Shown here: positions 1 to 10,686 of the stretch, in pieces
Layout: every line of letters begins with the position of its first letter
How positions within the stretch are numbered: the first letter of the stretch is position 1
Assembly: GCF_019431375.1 (NCBI RefSeq)
Contig: NZ_CP080267.1
Location: forward strand, 3,532,501-3,596,500
Source: Alcanivorax sp.
GTDB lineage: Bacteria > Pseudomonadota > Gammaproteobacteria > Pseudomonadales > Alcanivoracaceae
Direction of reading: 5' to 3'
Length of the DNA stretch: 64,000 nucleotides
Position numbers and translations under genes: made by a program
Notes under the pieces: generated by a model
The model's input: only the letters and a program-made list of their open reading frames with translations
What the model was told of the DNA's origin: nothing
The model's database searches: none

Positions 1-2082
<2,082 letters not shown>

Positions 2083-2269
2083 ATATAACACCAAAGCAGT
2101 CTCGGCTCCGAGAGCCAGGACAGCAAAGAGACGGTGTCAGAGATAGACGCTTGCACCATTGAATAGCAAACTTCTCGTTCCCATTTGGCTTTGCCGGTGA
2201 GCAGTGTAGTACACCGGTAAGGCAACCTAATTTGGTGACCCTGAGACAATCAGGAAAACCAAACCAGTT

Positions 2270-2388
2270 TGCCTGACGACCATAGAGTGTTGGAACCACC
2301 TGATCCCATGCCGAACTCAGAAGTGAAACGACATATCGCCGATGGTAGTGTGGGGTCTCCCCATGTGAGAGTAGGTCATCGTCAGGCT
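2270..2388 (+). rRNA. rrf: 5S ribosomal RNA
   Basis: About 119 nt. The terminal stem pairs GCCTGA at 2271-2276 with TCAGGC at 2382-2387. Inside is the conserved CCGAACTCAGAAGTGAAACG core of bacterial 5S at about 2311-2330. It lies about 187 bp after the 23S 3' end with no tRNA in the spacer, and is followed at once by a strong terminator. Ends are set by the terminal stem. Confidence 0.96.
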
Positions 2389-2402
2389 CTTAAATAAACA
2401 AA

Positions 2403-2437
2403 AGACCCCCGCCACGAAAGTGTCGGGGGTTTTTTGT
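2403..2437 (+). terminator. Rho-independent terminator of the rRNA operon
   Basis: A short hairpin pairs ACCCCCG with CGGGGGT around a loop of about 14 nt and is followed by a run of T residues. It lies just after 5S and ends the rRNA operon. Confidence 0.9.
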
Positions 2438-2446
2438 TTTATACAG

Positions 2447-2588
2447 GATCACGGTGATCAACACTCCCTACCTCGCGGCAACGCCGCCATCCCCTCAAGG
2501 GGGGCCGAGGTGTGACAAGCGATGCCCCGCAGGGGCCAGCTTGAGGCGCCGCAGGCGTCCCGCAGGGATAGCAAGCTTGCTTGCTATC
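2447..2588. repeat. Chain of seven small hairpins with different stems
   Basis: Consecutive inverted repeats are visible: GATCAC/GTGATC (2447-2459), GCGGC-AAC-GCCGC (2475-2487), CCCCT-CA-AGGGG (2491-2502), GCCCC-GCA-GGGGC (2524-2536), an imperfect GCGCC-GCA-GGCGT (2546-2558), TCCC-GCA-GGGA (2558-2568) and a 10-bp stem with a TT loop (2567-2588). Stems differ but the GCA loop recurs three times. Together with the heptamer array and the hairpin that follow, it fills the 360-bp spacer before the next gene. I see no convincing gene in this spacer. Confidence 0.7.
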
Positions 2589-2604
2589 TAAGTAGGTCAT
2601 CTCC

Positions 2605-2646
2605 CAAGCCACAAGCCAGAAGCTAGAAGCTAGAAGCCAGAAGCTA
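2605..2646. repeat. Heptamer tandem array (CAAGCCA/GAAGCTA), 6 units
   Basis: Six consecutive 7-nt units: two of CAAGCCA, then GAAGCTA, GAAGCTA, GAAGCCA and GAAGCTA. All are variants of one word with an AGCT-like core. It belongs to the heptamer family seen at many other intergenic sites in this window. Confidence 0.85.
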
Positions 2647-2655
2647 AAACCACCC

Positions 2656-2678
2656 CTTCGCCATGCAAGCATGGCTCC
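2656..2678. repeat. REP-like hairpin GCCATGC-AA-GCATGGC
   Basis: A perfect 7-bp stem with a 2-nt loop at 2660-2675. Its reverse complement, with flanking GGAGCC and GCGAA, recurs almost exactly at 35828-35849, showing that this is a dispersed repeat. The layout (GGAGC, stem, GCTTGC, stem, GCGAA) resembles Pseudomonas REP sequences. Confidence 0.6.
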
Positions 2679-2797
2679 AACGAATCGGTGCCGCCCCGAA
2701 CCTCGGCCCCTGTAACCAAACCGCCACCCGGCCGTCATCCCCACTACCCGCCAATCCTCCACGCTCATAGCTCCACTACAAGCAATGAGTCCAGACC

Positions 2798-3340
2798 ATG
2801 CTGTTGAATATCATCCTGATCACCATGGCTATCGCGTTACTGATCTACCGTTACCGAAAACTCATGTATCACTTCCGTACAGTAGAAGCGGGCAAACTCT
2901 ATCGTAGCGGCACACTGGGGCCGATCGGTTTGAGAGTGGTGCACCGTATCCTGGGTGTGAACACGATCATCAACCTGCGTCTCGAATCGGAATACGGCAA
3001 GGGGGCTTGGTATGAGCGTCAGATCCGCTATTGCCGTCACCAGGGAATCAGGCTGGTGAATATTCCTATGGCGCAGGATACTCCGCCCTCCGAAGAACAA
3101 ATCCGGACATTCCTTGTAGAACTGGACCGTGATGACAGCCGTTGCCTTGTGCATTGCGAGATGGGAGTAATACGAACCGGGATGATGGTGGTTGCCGTGG
3201 CCACACGTCGATATGGGGTTCGTGCCAACGCGGTATGGAAGCACTTTCCGTTATTCGGTCACAAACTGGATGGGCGCCGTCAGCCCGTGAAGGCTTTTAT
3301 TATGCGCTGTGCCGGCCTGACAGAGCCTTCAACCCAGTAA
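2798..3340 (+). CDS. Membrane-anchored dual-specificity/tyrosine phosphatase family protein
   Basis: A 180-residue protein. Residues 1-17 form a hydrophobic N-terminal segment (LLNIILITMAIALLIY), probably a membrane anchor with the catalytic part in the cytoplasm. The signature loop VHCEMGVIRTG near residues 118-128 matches HCxxGxxRT/S of cysteine-dependent phosphatases, with Cys as nucleophile and Arg for phosphate binding. The upstream YRSGTLGP segment is typical of the DSP-like family that includes phosphoinositide-like and tyrosine phosphatases. The substrate is unknown. It converges on the YegS-type lipid kinase gene and their 3' ends overlap by 12 bp. The ATG at 2798 lacks a clear Shine-Dalgarno sequence. 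Family assignment is secure; specificity is not. Confidence 0.85.
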   Translation: MLLNIILITMAIALLIYRYRKLMYHFRTVEAGKLYRSGTLGPIGLRVVHRILGVNTIINLRLESEYGKGAWYERQIRYCRHQGIRLVNIPMAQDTPPSEEQIRTFLVELDRDDSRCLVHCEMGVIRTGMMVVAVATRRYGVRANAVWKHFPLFGHKLDGRRQPVKAFIMRCAGLTEPSTQ

Positions 3341-4231
3341 AGGGCTGTCACTGGGAAGGTGGAGCCTGAGGCGGTCGGGGACCACGGCAATGTCGAACTT
3401 GGTGCTCTGTATGGGTTCCCCGTCCAGGTTCAGATTCATGGGGCTAGGGGTTTTGATGCTGAGGGAAGAAACGCGTGAGCGCACGAACAGGCCTTCCTGA
3501 TCAGGGGCCTGGCGCGCCTCACTGTCAAACAGCTCCTTGACGCCCGCTAGCAGATCCATCTGGGCTGGCAGGATGGCCACATCCAGCAAGCCATCATTGA
3601 CCAAAGCATCCGGGCAAAGACGCTGCCCGCCCCCTGCCTGGCGGCCATTGCCCAGACCAAGGGCAAGGAACTCGCCTTGCCATTCGAATTCTCCGTTACT
3701 GAAAAAGCCTTCGGCCGCCTGAATTTCAGAAAAGCGGGTCAATCCGGTGAGAAGGTAAGCTGCGCCACCCAACATGCTTTTCAAGTCTTCGGATGTCTGT
3801 GTGGTCACTTCTGTTCCGAAGCCGCCGGTGGCCATATTCAGGAAGTAGTGATCATTAACTCTAATCACATCGCTGGGTTTGGCGGGGGATTCCAGCAGAC
3901 TGAGTGCCTCAGGGGTCGTGTCAGGGATGCCGGCTGCGGTCGCAAAATCGTTAGCGGTACCCAGAGGCAGAATAGCCAGTGACAGGTTATCCCTGTCACT
4001 GGCCATCATGGCATGGACAATATCCCTCACCGAGCCATCGCCACCACCGGCAATCAAGGTGTCAAAGCCGAGGTCGAGGGCTTCACGTACACAACGTTCC
4101 GCATCGCCGGCTTCCCAGGTGACGCGCACTTCAAGTTCGTGACCTTTGTCTCGCCAGTCCATCACTGCATGGCGAACTTCTTCATTGGCAGCCTGTTTGC
4201 CATGCAGAACGAGCAGACTTCTTGTCGTCAC
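3329..4231 (-). CDS. yegS: YegS-type lipid kinase (diacylglycerol kinase catalytic domain)
   Basis: A 300-residue protein, nearly the length of E. coli YegS (299). The nucleotide-binding GGGDGS motif lies near residues 62-67 (LIAGGGDGSVRDIVHAM), followed by LPLGTANDFA near 88-97, both hallmarks of the DAGK catalytic domain. Family members phosphorylate diacylglycerol, phosphatidylglycerol or related lipids on the cytoplasmic face of the membrane. It lies 13 bp downstream of the DUF4382 lipoprotein gene on the same strand, so co-transcription is possible, and its 3' end overlaps the convergent phosphatase gene. The lipid substrate cannot be read from sequence. Confidence 0.92.
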   Translation of the reverse strand: MTTRSLLVLHGKQAANEEVRHAVMDWRDKGHELEVRVTWEAGDAERCVREALDLGFDTLIAGGGDGSVRDIVHAMMASDRDNLSLAILPLGTANDFATAAGIPDTTPEALSLLESPAKPSDVIRVNDHYFLNMATGGFGTEVTTQTSEDLKSMLGGAAYLLTGLTRFSEIQAAEGFFSNGEFEWQGEFLALGLGNGRQAGGGQRLCPDALVNDGLLDVAILPAQMDLLAGVKELFDSEARQAPDQEGLFVRSRVSSLSIKTPSPMNLNLDGEPIQSTKFDIAVVPDRLRLHLPSDSPLLG

Positions 4232-4244
4232 GGCATTCCTGCCT

Positions 4245-5216
4245 TTATGGAGTGGTAATGACTTCTTCTTCCGGCAAGTCGGCGACCTCTGTCTGTTCAG
4301 CCGTCACGTTGACATTGCGTTGTGCGGAAAATGTCAGGTCGTCATCGCTATCAGGCATGTCGTCCAGTGCCTGACAGGTAAAGGCCACGGTGTAATCGCC
4401 TTCCGGTACAAACCCTATCTGGTATTCGTAGCTATCACTATCAGGGTTGTAGGTTACCGTAGCAGTTGTGACAGGATTGTCGCTGTCAGCTGGATTCCCC
4501 TGATCATCCACAAAAACATCACCCGTGACCGCATCATTGCCGGTGAAAAGATACACTGCGTTGCCTTCAAGGGTGTCACCTTCCATCACAGAGGTGCATG
4601 CTTCGTCATTAATCAGCGCATCACTGACTGTGCCTTCAATGATGCCAACCGTACTGTTATCAACGATACGAATTGCCGGCCGAAGCAGATAATAGTCTTT
4701 GTTAGCCGGTTTGGTGATAGCCCGGCGGAGATCGACATCCAGAGTGAAGTTCACTTCACCGTCGACAGGAACGACAAAGCCGCTGACCAACTGGACATGC
4801 CGTTCGCGGTCCTGGTTATTCTGCTGGCCGGGAACATACAGGGGGAATTCGCCACCATTATCATCGATCACATACGTGTTGCCGTCTCCGCTTTGCACAT
4901 ACAGCCGAATCCAGTTGTAGCGTCCGGCGGGAACCGTGGTGGTGGGCATAATCACGGTGGACTCGGCGCCTTGCAGCGCCAGCAGATCTTCAATGACCAG
5001 AGGCTCATCCAGGTCTCGGCGAATCATGCCTCCTTCTGCTGGCTTGAGTGCAACCGCATTCAGGGTGAGCTGCACCCGGGTGAGATCGTCTGCGGGCGCG
5101 TCCGTCATTGATAGCTGAACATCACCAGTTTGCGGCTGTGAGGGGTTGTCGCTGCTGGAGCCGCCGCAGGCAGCTAGGAGGGTGCCGGTAGCCAGGATAA
5201 AGAGTGTGCGCTGCAT
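4245..5216 (-). CDS. DUF4382 domain-containing lipoprotein
   Basis: A 323-residue predicted lipoprotein. The signal peptide ends in the lipobox LLAAC with Cys at about residue 17, followed by GGSSSDN, a flexible Ser/Gly/Asn linker. The segment from about residue 32 (GDVQLSMTDAPADDLTRVQL) through about residue 170 fits DUF4382, a beta-rich extracytoplasmic domain of unknown function. The C-terminal part carries many Asp and Thr residues and looks like a carboxypeptidase-regulatory or Ig-like beta domain. It is probably anchored in the outer or inner membrane facing the periplasm. It precedes yegS by 13 bp on the same strand. Its role is unknown. Confidence 0.85.
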   Translation of the reverse strand: MQRTLFILATGTLLAACGGSSSDNPSQPQTGDVQLSMTDAPADDLTRVQLTLNAVALKPAEGGMIRRDLDEPLVIEDLLALQGAESTVIMPTTTVPAGRYNWIRLYVQSGDGNTYVIDDNGGEFPLYVPGQQNNQDRERHVQLVSGFVVPVDGEVNFTLDVDLRRAITKPANKDYYLLRPAIRIVDNSTVGIIEGTVSDALINDEACTSVMEGDTLEGNAVYLFTGNDAVTGDVFVDDQGNPADSDNPVTTATVTYNPDSDSYEYQIGFVPEGDYTVAFTCQALDDMPDSDDDLTFSAQRNVNVTAEQTEVADLPEEEVITTP

Positions 5217-5415
5217 GTTGTTTCCTCCCTGTTTGCTGTTTCATTTAATGTACGTGGCATAGCGGAGAAGGGATGTGATGGGGCGCGGGACTTTACAACT
5301 CTTAACGATTGGTGGCTGTTGCAGGGTTAATTGCCGTAATCTATCGGTAAAATTAAATAATAGTATTTTTCTATTGTTGGCTAACTGCAGATGATTGATC
5401 GAAAGGAGGTGGCCA

Positions 5416-5616
5416 ATGCTCAAGACATTCAGTTTCGGTGCAATGCACATTACGGTGGCGTTTCTGGTCGTCTGGGCAATGACTGGTGACTGGCGGATTG
5501 GTGGGGCGACAGCCCTTGTGGAACCCTGTGTGAATACGGTGGCCTACCACTTTCACGAGAAGATCTGGAAACGAGGGGCCCGTGGTGGGGCCGTGAGCGG
5601 AACGGTCATGGCGTAG
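5416..5616 (+). CDS. DUF2061 family small membrane protein
   Basis: 66 residues. The start at 5416 was preferred over an upstream TTG because a near-perfect Shine-Dalgarno AAAGGAGGT lies at 5402-5410. The protein has two hydrophobic stretches, FGAMHITVAFLVVWAMTG and a second around IGGATALVEPCVNTVAYHF, then a basic HEKIWKR segment. This pattern and the EPxxNTVAYxxHEKxW signature are typical of DUF2061. Function is unknown. It stands alone between the lipoprotein gene (opposite strand) and a TetR gene. The AT-rich 200 bp upstream probably hold both divergent promoters. Confidence 0.85.
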   Translation: MLKTFSFGAMHITVAFLVVWAMTGDWRIGGATALVEPCVNTVAYHFHEKIWKRGARGGAVSGTVMA

Positions 5617-5694
5617 GATAAACTCAGTGTTTACTCTGCCATGGCCGTTAGTTAAGCTAGCGCACAAGTATACATTCTGAGGGGTATTTGTCAG

Positions 5695-6378
5695 GTGCAG
5701 AATTCAAGCAGTGACATCGATGCGATCCGCCAGGTGGTGAATCAGGTGCTGGAGGTGCACGCCCGGGAAGAGGGGGGGCAGCGCTCCCAGGCCCGGTCGG
5801 AAATTCTGATCCACTCCATGCAGGTGTTTGCCCAGCGGGGTCTGCAGCGCACCACTGTGCAGCATCTGCTGGATGCTTCCGATGTGTCCCGACGTACCTT
5901 CTACAAGTATTTCCGTAACAAGATGGACGTGCTGGAAAGCATCTATCGCATCTTTGTGGACAATATGCTGCTGCACTTCCACAAGGAGGTGAAGCAGGCT
6001 TCTTCGGCCCGTGACATCATCCGTAATACCACCAAGGTTTACTTTGACTACCACGTAAGTATGGGGCCGATCATCAAGCTGATGATGGAAGAGGCGCGCT
6101 CCTCGGCCTCTGCACTGGCGCCTCACCGGATCCGGGCCCAGGATATTGCCTCCGAGGTGCTCACTGCCCAGATTAGCCGTTACACCGGCAAGAGCTATGA
6201 GCCCCTGGTGTTCCGAACCATGCTGTGGATGCTGGAAAACTATTCCCTGTATATCTTCGAGGATGGCGGCTTTTCCCAGGAGCGACTGGACCTGTGCGAG
6301 AAGGTCGCCATCGGCATTGCCGAATCCCTGGTGCTCGGAGAGGTAACGCCGGGCATGCTGGAACGCCCGGCATCCTGA
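5695..6378 (+). CDS. TetR/AcrR family transcriptional regulator
   Basis: 227 residues from a GTG start; a GAGGGG element about 10 bases upstream may be its ribosome site. The N-terminal helix-turn-helix domain spans about residues 33-80 (ILIHSMQVFAQRGLQRTTVQ, then DASDVSRRTFYKYFRNKMDV), with the RTFYKYFRNK recognition-helix pattern of TetR proteins. The C-terminal region is helical and unassigned, so the ligand is unknown. The target is probably local, but the neighbouring genes are not obviously efflux or fatty-acid genes. A second TetR-like gene, frameshifted, lies 0.8 kb downstream on the other strand and differs in sequence, so this is not a tandem duplication. Confidence 0.92.
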   Translation: MQNSSSDIDAIRQVVNQVLEVHAREEGGQRSQARSEILIHSMQVFAQRGLQRTTVQHLLDASDVSRRTFYKYFRNKMDVLESIYRIFVDNMLLHFHKEVKQASSARDIIRNTTKVYFDYHVSMGPIIKLMMEEARSSASALAPHRIRAQDIASEVLTAQISRYTGKSYEPLVFRTMLWMLENYSLYIFEDGGFSQERLDLCEKVAIGIAESLVLGEVTPGMLERPAS

Positions 6379-6400
6379 GTCTGTAATGGTGTTGCCGGTT

Positions 6401-7194
6401 TTATTCTGGCTTCACGAATTTCAGCGTCATGCGATCACTCTCCCCGATCGCCAGATATTTCTCCCTGTCCTGATCACCCAGCCGCAATGACGGTGGCAGC
6501 GTCCATACCCCGGCGGGGTGGTCGGCGCTGTCCTGCGGGTTGGCGTTGATTTCCGACTGTTTTGCCAGATGGAAGCCGGCTTTCTCTGCCTGTGCGATCA
6601 CATAGCTTTCGGTCATGTAGCCGCTTTCAATCTGCTCTTCCAGTGAGCGTCCCTCCGGCGCACGATGTTCTACTACGCCAAGAATGCCACCGGGTTTCAG
6701 AGCCTTGAAGAAGCTGGCAAAGACCGCTTCCGTCTTGCCTGCCTTGGCCCAGTTATGCACATTGCGGAACGTGAGCACCCGATCGGCGGTGCCTGCGGGG
6801 GCAATGTCGCTGTAGGCTGGCGGATATAGATGGGTGATGCGGACCTGATCGTAGAGAGCCGGGTGTTTCGTCAGGTGCGCCTTGAACAGGGTCAGTGAGC
6901 GGGTGTAATAGCTGATGTCACTGTCCGGCGGAAACTGGGCGGCGTAAAAGGTGCCATCCTCGCGCAGGTAGGGTGCGAGAATGGCGGTGTACCAGCCCTT
7001 GGCGCCGGGCCAGACTTCCACCACGGTCATGTCCTTTTTCACTCCGAAAAAATCCAGGGTCTGCACCGGATGCCGGTAGTCGTCGCGGGCTTTCTCTTCT
7101 GCGCTGCGGTGTGGGGCGGAAAGGATATCGTCGAGGAGGCGGCTTGCGACAGGGAAAAGGACAGCAGTGCTGTCAGGGCTATCAGAATGCGCAT
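6401..7194 (-). pseudogene. Exported class I SAM-dependent methyltransferase-like protein, single-base frameshift
   Basis: The ATG at 7194 opens a clear signal peptide (MRILIALTALLSFSLSQAA), but the mature protein (LLDDILSAPHRSAEEKARDD onward) is in another frame. The junction is at CCTCC near 7136-7141. Adding one C there would give an uninterrupted protein of about 264 residues with ...QAASLDDILSAPHRS. The mature part carries VVEVWPGAKGWYTAILAPYL, matching the motif-I region of a known family of methyltransferase-like proteins with Sec signals. Its usual consensus is close to WPGGGGWYTEILAP, so AK here replaces two glycines. The C-terminal half (GGILGVVEHRAP) also fits. Function in the periplasm is unclear because SAM is not expected there. 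The break may be a sequencing error. Confidence 0.75.
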
Positions 7195-7215
7195 GATCTC
7201 GTCCTGTTCTCGTGT

Positions 7216-7783
7216 TTATCGTAGGCCGCGGATCAACACCTTCATATAGTCTGCGGCTTGTTGTTCCAGGCTGCCTTCGCCGGTGAGCGCCCAAGTGTAG
7301 GTGGTGCCCACCACCAAATTCACCATCATCAGGATGGTATCGCGGGTTGGCAAGGCTACAAAGTAGCCATCCTTTCGCAGTTCCTTGAAGAAGGCATCTG
7401 CCACCGGCAGGTTCTGTTCCATCAGGGTCAGATACTGGCGCTGGATATCGCCCATGAAATCCCGAGGCTTCCTGAATCAGCACCCGGGAGAAATTCTGGT
7501 TCTGTTCCAGGTAGTGGGCCACGTTGCGGCACAGGTTTTCCAGCCGTTGCAGGGGCGGAATCGTGCTCATCAGGTCGGCAAAAATGATGTCGCGGATGGT
7601 GTTGAGGTTTTCCTCCACGATGGTCAGCAGCAGGGCGTCTTTGGAGGGAAAAAACTTGTAGATGGTGGCCTTGCCCACGCCAGCCTGCACGGCAATGGTT
7701 TTCACCTCGGCGCTGCGGAAGCCTTCGTTGGCGAAGACTTCCTGGGCGCAGGCAAGTATGCGGGCGCGGCGGGGATCATCCAT
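7216..7783 (-). pseudogene. TetR/AcrR family regulator, single-base frameshift
   Basis: The N-terminal half (from MDDPRRARILACAQEVFANE) contains a TetR helix-turn-helix with AGVGKATIYKFFPSKDALL at about residues 34-52. After LIQEAS the frame is lost, and the C-terminal half (MGDIQRQYLTLMEQNL to VLIRGLR) continues in the next frame to a stop at 7216. Removing one C from CCC at 7461-7463 restores a 188-residue protein reading EASDFMGDIQ, a normal TetR length. Without correction the first half runs into the methyltransferase frame and gives a false 460-residue fusion. The ATG at 7783 is 20 bp from the valS stop. The gene probably controls the methyltransferase gene just downstream, but that is inference. 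Confidence 0.8.
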
Positions 7784-7802
7784 GATGGCCTTCCGTTACC
7801 GG

Positions 7803-10562
7803 TTACAGATATTTGATTTTTTCCAGCTGCTCTTCGAGCTTGGCCTGCTGGGAACGGTAGTCGTCCAGTTTGGCCTTTTCCTTGTCAACCACTGCCTGGG
7901 GCGCCTTGTCCACAAACTTGGGGTTCTTCAGTTTGACCTCGGCGCGGCCCACTTCCTTGCGCAGTTTGTCGATTTCTTTAGACAGTCGTTCGATTTCTGC
8001 GTCCTTGTCGATTAGCCCGGCCATGGGCACCAGAATTTCCATATCCCCGACCAGGGCAGTGGCGGAGGCCGGGGCGGAATCATCCGCGCTCAGCCAGGTG
8101 ATGGATTCCAGCTTGGCCAGTTTGCTGAGGAAGGTGCGGTTGGCATCCAGCAGGGCCTTGTCACTGTCCTTGCCGTTATGCAGGAACAGAGGCAGGGCCT
8201 TGCCCATGGGGATACCCATTTCGCCACGGATATTGCGCACCGCAGTGATGACAGCCTTGACCCATTCCGCGCCGGTTTCCGCTTCTTCATCAATCTTGCT
8301 GGCGTCGCTGGCCGGGAAGGCTTGCAGCATGATGGTGTGACCGCTTTTGCCGGCCATGGGGCCGATCTTCTGCCAGATTTCTTCGGTGATGAAAGGCATG
8401 AAGGGGTGAGCCAGACGCAGTATGGCTTCCAGCACGGTCACCAGGGTGCGGCGGGTGCCGCGCTTCTGGGCCTCGGAGTAGTCGTCGCCCCACAGCACCG
8501 GCTTGGAGAGTTCCAGGTACCAGTCGCAATACTCGTTCCAGATGAACTCGTAGGCGGCATGGCTGGCCACGTCGAAACGGAAGCTGTCCAGGGCCTCGCT
8601 GACTTCCCGCTCGGCGCGCTGAAGAGCCGAAATAATCCAGCGGTCTGCCAGAGACAGTTCCACCTCTCCGCTCAGACCGCAGTCTTCACCCTCGGTGTTC
8701 ATCATCACGTAGCGGGCGGCATTCCAGATTTTGTTGCAGAAGTTCCGGTAGCCCTCGATACGGCCCATGTCCCATTTGATATCGCGGCCGGTGGAGGCCA
8801 GCGACAGGAAGGTGAAGCGCAGGGCATCGGTGCCGTAGGGGTTGATGCCGTCCGGGAAATCCTTGTGGGTGCGCTTGGTGATCTGCTTTTCTTTCTGCGG
8901 CTGCATCAGCCCCTTGGTGCGCTTTTCCACCAGTGCATCCAGGGTGATGCCGTCAATCATGTCCAGCGGATCGAGCACATTGCCCTTGGACTTGGACATT
9001 TTCTGGCCGTCGTTATCACGCACCAAGCCATGCACATAGACCTTCTTGAAGGGCACCTGATCGGTGAACTTAAGGGTCATCATGATCATCCTCGCCACCC
9101 AGAAGAAGATGATGTCGAAGCCGGTGACCAGCACATCGGTGGGGTGGAAGGTGCGCAGGGCGTCGGTATCTTCCGGCCAACCCAGGGTGGAGAAGGTCCA
9201 TAGGGCGGAGCTGAACCAGGTGTCGAGCACGTCTTCGTCCTGGGTCAGGGGAATATCGCCTAGGTTGTTATTGGCGCGTACTTCTTCTTCATTGCGGCCC
9301 ACATAGACGTTGCCGTCGTTGTCATACCAGGCCGGGATGCGGTGGCCCCACCACAGCTGGCGTGAGATGCACCAGTCCTGAAGATCACGCATCCAGGAGA
9401 AATACATGTTCTCGTAGTTCTTCGGCACGAACTGGATATCGCCGTTTTCCACGGCGGCGATGGCCGGCTTGGCCAGCTCTTCCACGGCCACGAACCACTG
9501 GTCGGTCAGGTAGGGTTCGATCACCACGCCGGAGCGGTCGCCGCGGGGCACCTGCAGGGTGTGGTCGGCCACTTTTTCCAGCAGACCCAGAGCATCCAGA
9601 TCATCCACTACCTTCTTGCGGGCGTCGACCCGGTCCATGCCGCGGTAGGGTTCCGGTACTTCGTCATTCAGCGCTGCATCAATGGTCAGAATATTGATCA
9701 TCGGCAGGTCGTGGCGCTTGCCCACTTCGTAGTCGTTGAAATCGTGGGCCGGGGTGATCTTCACGCAGCCGGAGCCGAAGTCCGGGTCCACGTAATCGTC
9801 GGCAATGATGGGGATATCACGATCTGCCAGCGGCAGGCGAATGGTCTTGCCGATCATGTCCTTGTAGCGCGGGTCTTCCGGGTGCACCGCCACGGCGGTG
9901 TCACCGAGCATGGTTTCCGGGCGGGTGGTGGCCACCACCAGGTGCCCGGAACCGTCGGACAGCGGATAGCGGAAGTGCCACATGTGGCCCTGTTCTTCCA
10001 CGTTTTCCACTTCCAGATCGGAAATGGCGGTATGCAGGGTCGGGTCCCAGTTCACCAGCCGCTTGCCGCGGTAGATTAGGCCTTCCTTGTGCAGGCGCAC
10101 AAAGACTTCACGTACCGCGTTGGACAGGCCGTCGTCCATGGTGAAGCGCTCGCGGGTCCAGTCCACGCTGGCGCCCATGCGGCGCAGCTGGCGGGTAATG
10201 GTGCCGCCGGATTCGCCTTTCCACTCCCAGACTTTCTCCAGGAACTTGTCACGGCCCAGTTCGTGGCGGTTGGTGCCTTCCCCGGCCAGCTTGCGCTCCA
10301 CCACCATCTGGGTGGCAATACCGGCATGGTCGGTGCCTACCTGCCACAGGGTATTGCGGCCCTGCATGCGACGGTAGCGCACCAGGGTGTCCATGATGGT
10401 GTCCTGGAAGGCATGGCCCATGTGCAGGCTGCCGGTCACATTGGGGGGCGGAATCATGATGCAAAAGGAATCACCCTGGCCGGACGGCTTGAAATAACCG
10501 GCTTTTTCCCAGTTTTCGTACCAGGCCTGTTCGATGCGATCGGGTTGATAAGTCTTGTCCAT
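7803..10562 (-). CDS. valS: Valine--tRNA ligase
   Basis: 919 residues, a normal bacterial ValS length. It charges tRNA-Val with valine in the cytoplasm. The class I HIGH motif is seen as HMGH at residues 47-50 within PPPNVTGSLHMGH, and the KMSKS loop near residue 525 (QKMSKSKGNVLDP). A connective-peptide editing domain lies between them, the anticodon-binding region follows, and a C-terminal coiled coil (AEIERLSKEIDKLRKEVGRA) typical of ValS closes the protein. It is last in the set pepA-holC-small gene-valS, an order conserved in pseudomonads. About 120 bp separate it from the upstream small gene, so it may also have its own promoter. Confidence 0.98.
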   Translation of the reverse strand: MDKTYQPDRIEQAWYENWEKAGYFKPSGQGDSFCIMIPPPNVTGSLHMGHAFQDTIMDTLVRYRRMQGRNTLWQVGTDHAGIATQMVVERKLAGEGTNRHELGRDKFLEKVWEWKGESGGTITRQLRRMGASVDWTRERFTMDDGLSNAVREVFVRLHKEGLIYRGKRLVNWDPTLHTAISDLEVENVEEQGHMWHFRYPLSDGSGHLVVATTRPETMLGDTAVAVHPEDPRYKDMIGKTIRLPLADRDIPIIADDYVDPDFGSGCVKITPAHDFNDYEVGKRHDLPMINILTIDAALNDEVPEPYRGMDRVDARKKVVDDLDALGLLEKVADHTLQVPRGDRSGVVIEPYLTDQWFVAVEELAKPAIAAVENGDIQFVPKNYENMYFSWMRDLQDWCISRQLWWGHRIPAWYDNDGNVYVGRNEEEVRANNNLGDIPLTQDEDVLDTWFSSALWTFSTLGWPEDTDALRTFHPTDVLVTGFDIIFFWVARMIMMTLKFTDQVPFKKVYVHGLVRDNDGQKMSKSKGNVLDPLDMIDGITLDALVEKRTKGLMQPQKEKQITKRTHKDFPDGINPYGTDALRFTFLSLASTGRDIKWDMGRIEGYRNFCNKIWNAARYVMMNTEGEDCGLSGEVELSLADRWIISALQRAEREVSEALDSFRFDVASHAAYEFIWNEYCDWYLELSKPVLWGDDYSEAQKRGTRRTLVTVLEAILRLAHPFMPFITEEIWQKIGPMAGKSGHTIMLQAFPASDASKIDEEAETGAEWVKAVITAVRNIRGEMGIPMGKALPLFLHNGKDSDKALLDANRTFLSKLAKLESITWLSADDSAPASATALVGDMEILVPMAGLIDKDAEIERLSKEIDKLRKEVGRAEVKLKNPKFVDKAPQAVVDKEKAKLDDYRSQQAKLEEQLEKIKYL

Positions 10563-10686
10563 GAGTCCGCTTCTAAACCAGTAAAAAATGAGGGCGAATT
10601 ATAGCGGAGCAGGGCGGCGGCGTCGCGGGTTGCGGGAAAACCCGGTTGCCGGAGCCAGGTGAGGGGGTATCCGGGAAAGCGAGGAC

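Noticed and set aside
2439..2768. 109-residue minus-strand frame in the spacer after 5S
   Set aside because: It runs through hairpins and heptamers, with low-complexity translation and no ribosome site.
5395..5415. Upstream TTG start for the DUF2061 gene
   Set aside because: It would place the strong ribosome site inside the gene; the ATG at 5416 is correctly spaced.
6401..7783. A single 460-residue TetR-methyltransferase fusion protein
   Set aside because: The fusion arises only because two nearby single-base shifts place unrelated frames in line; the TetR C terminus and the methyltransferase signal peptide are visible in the other frames.
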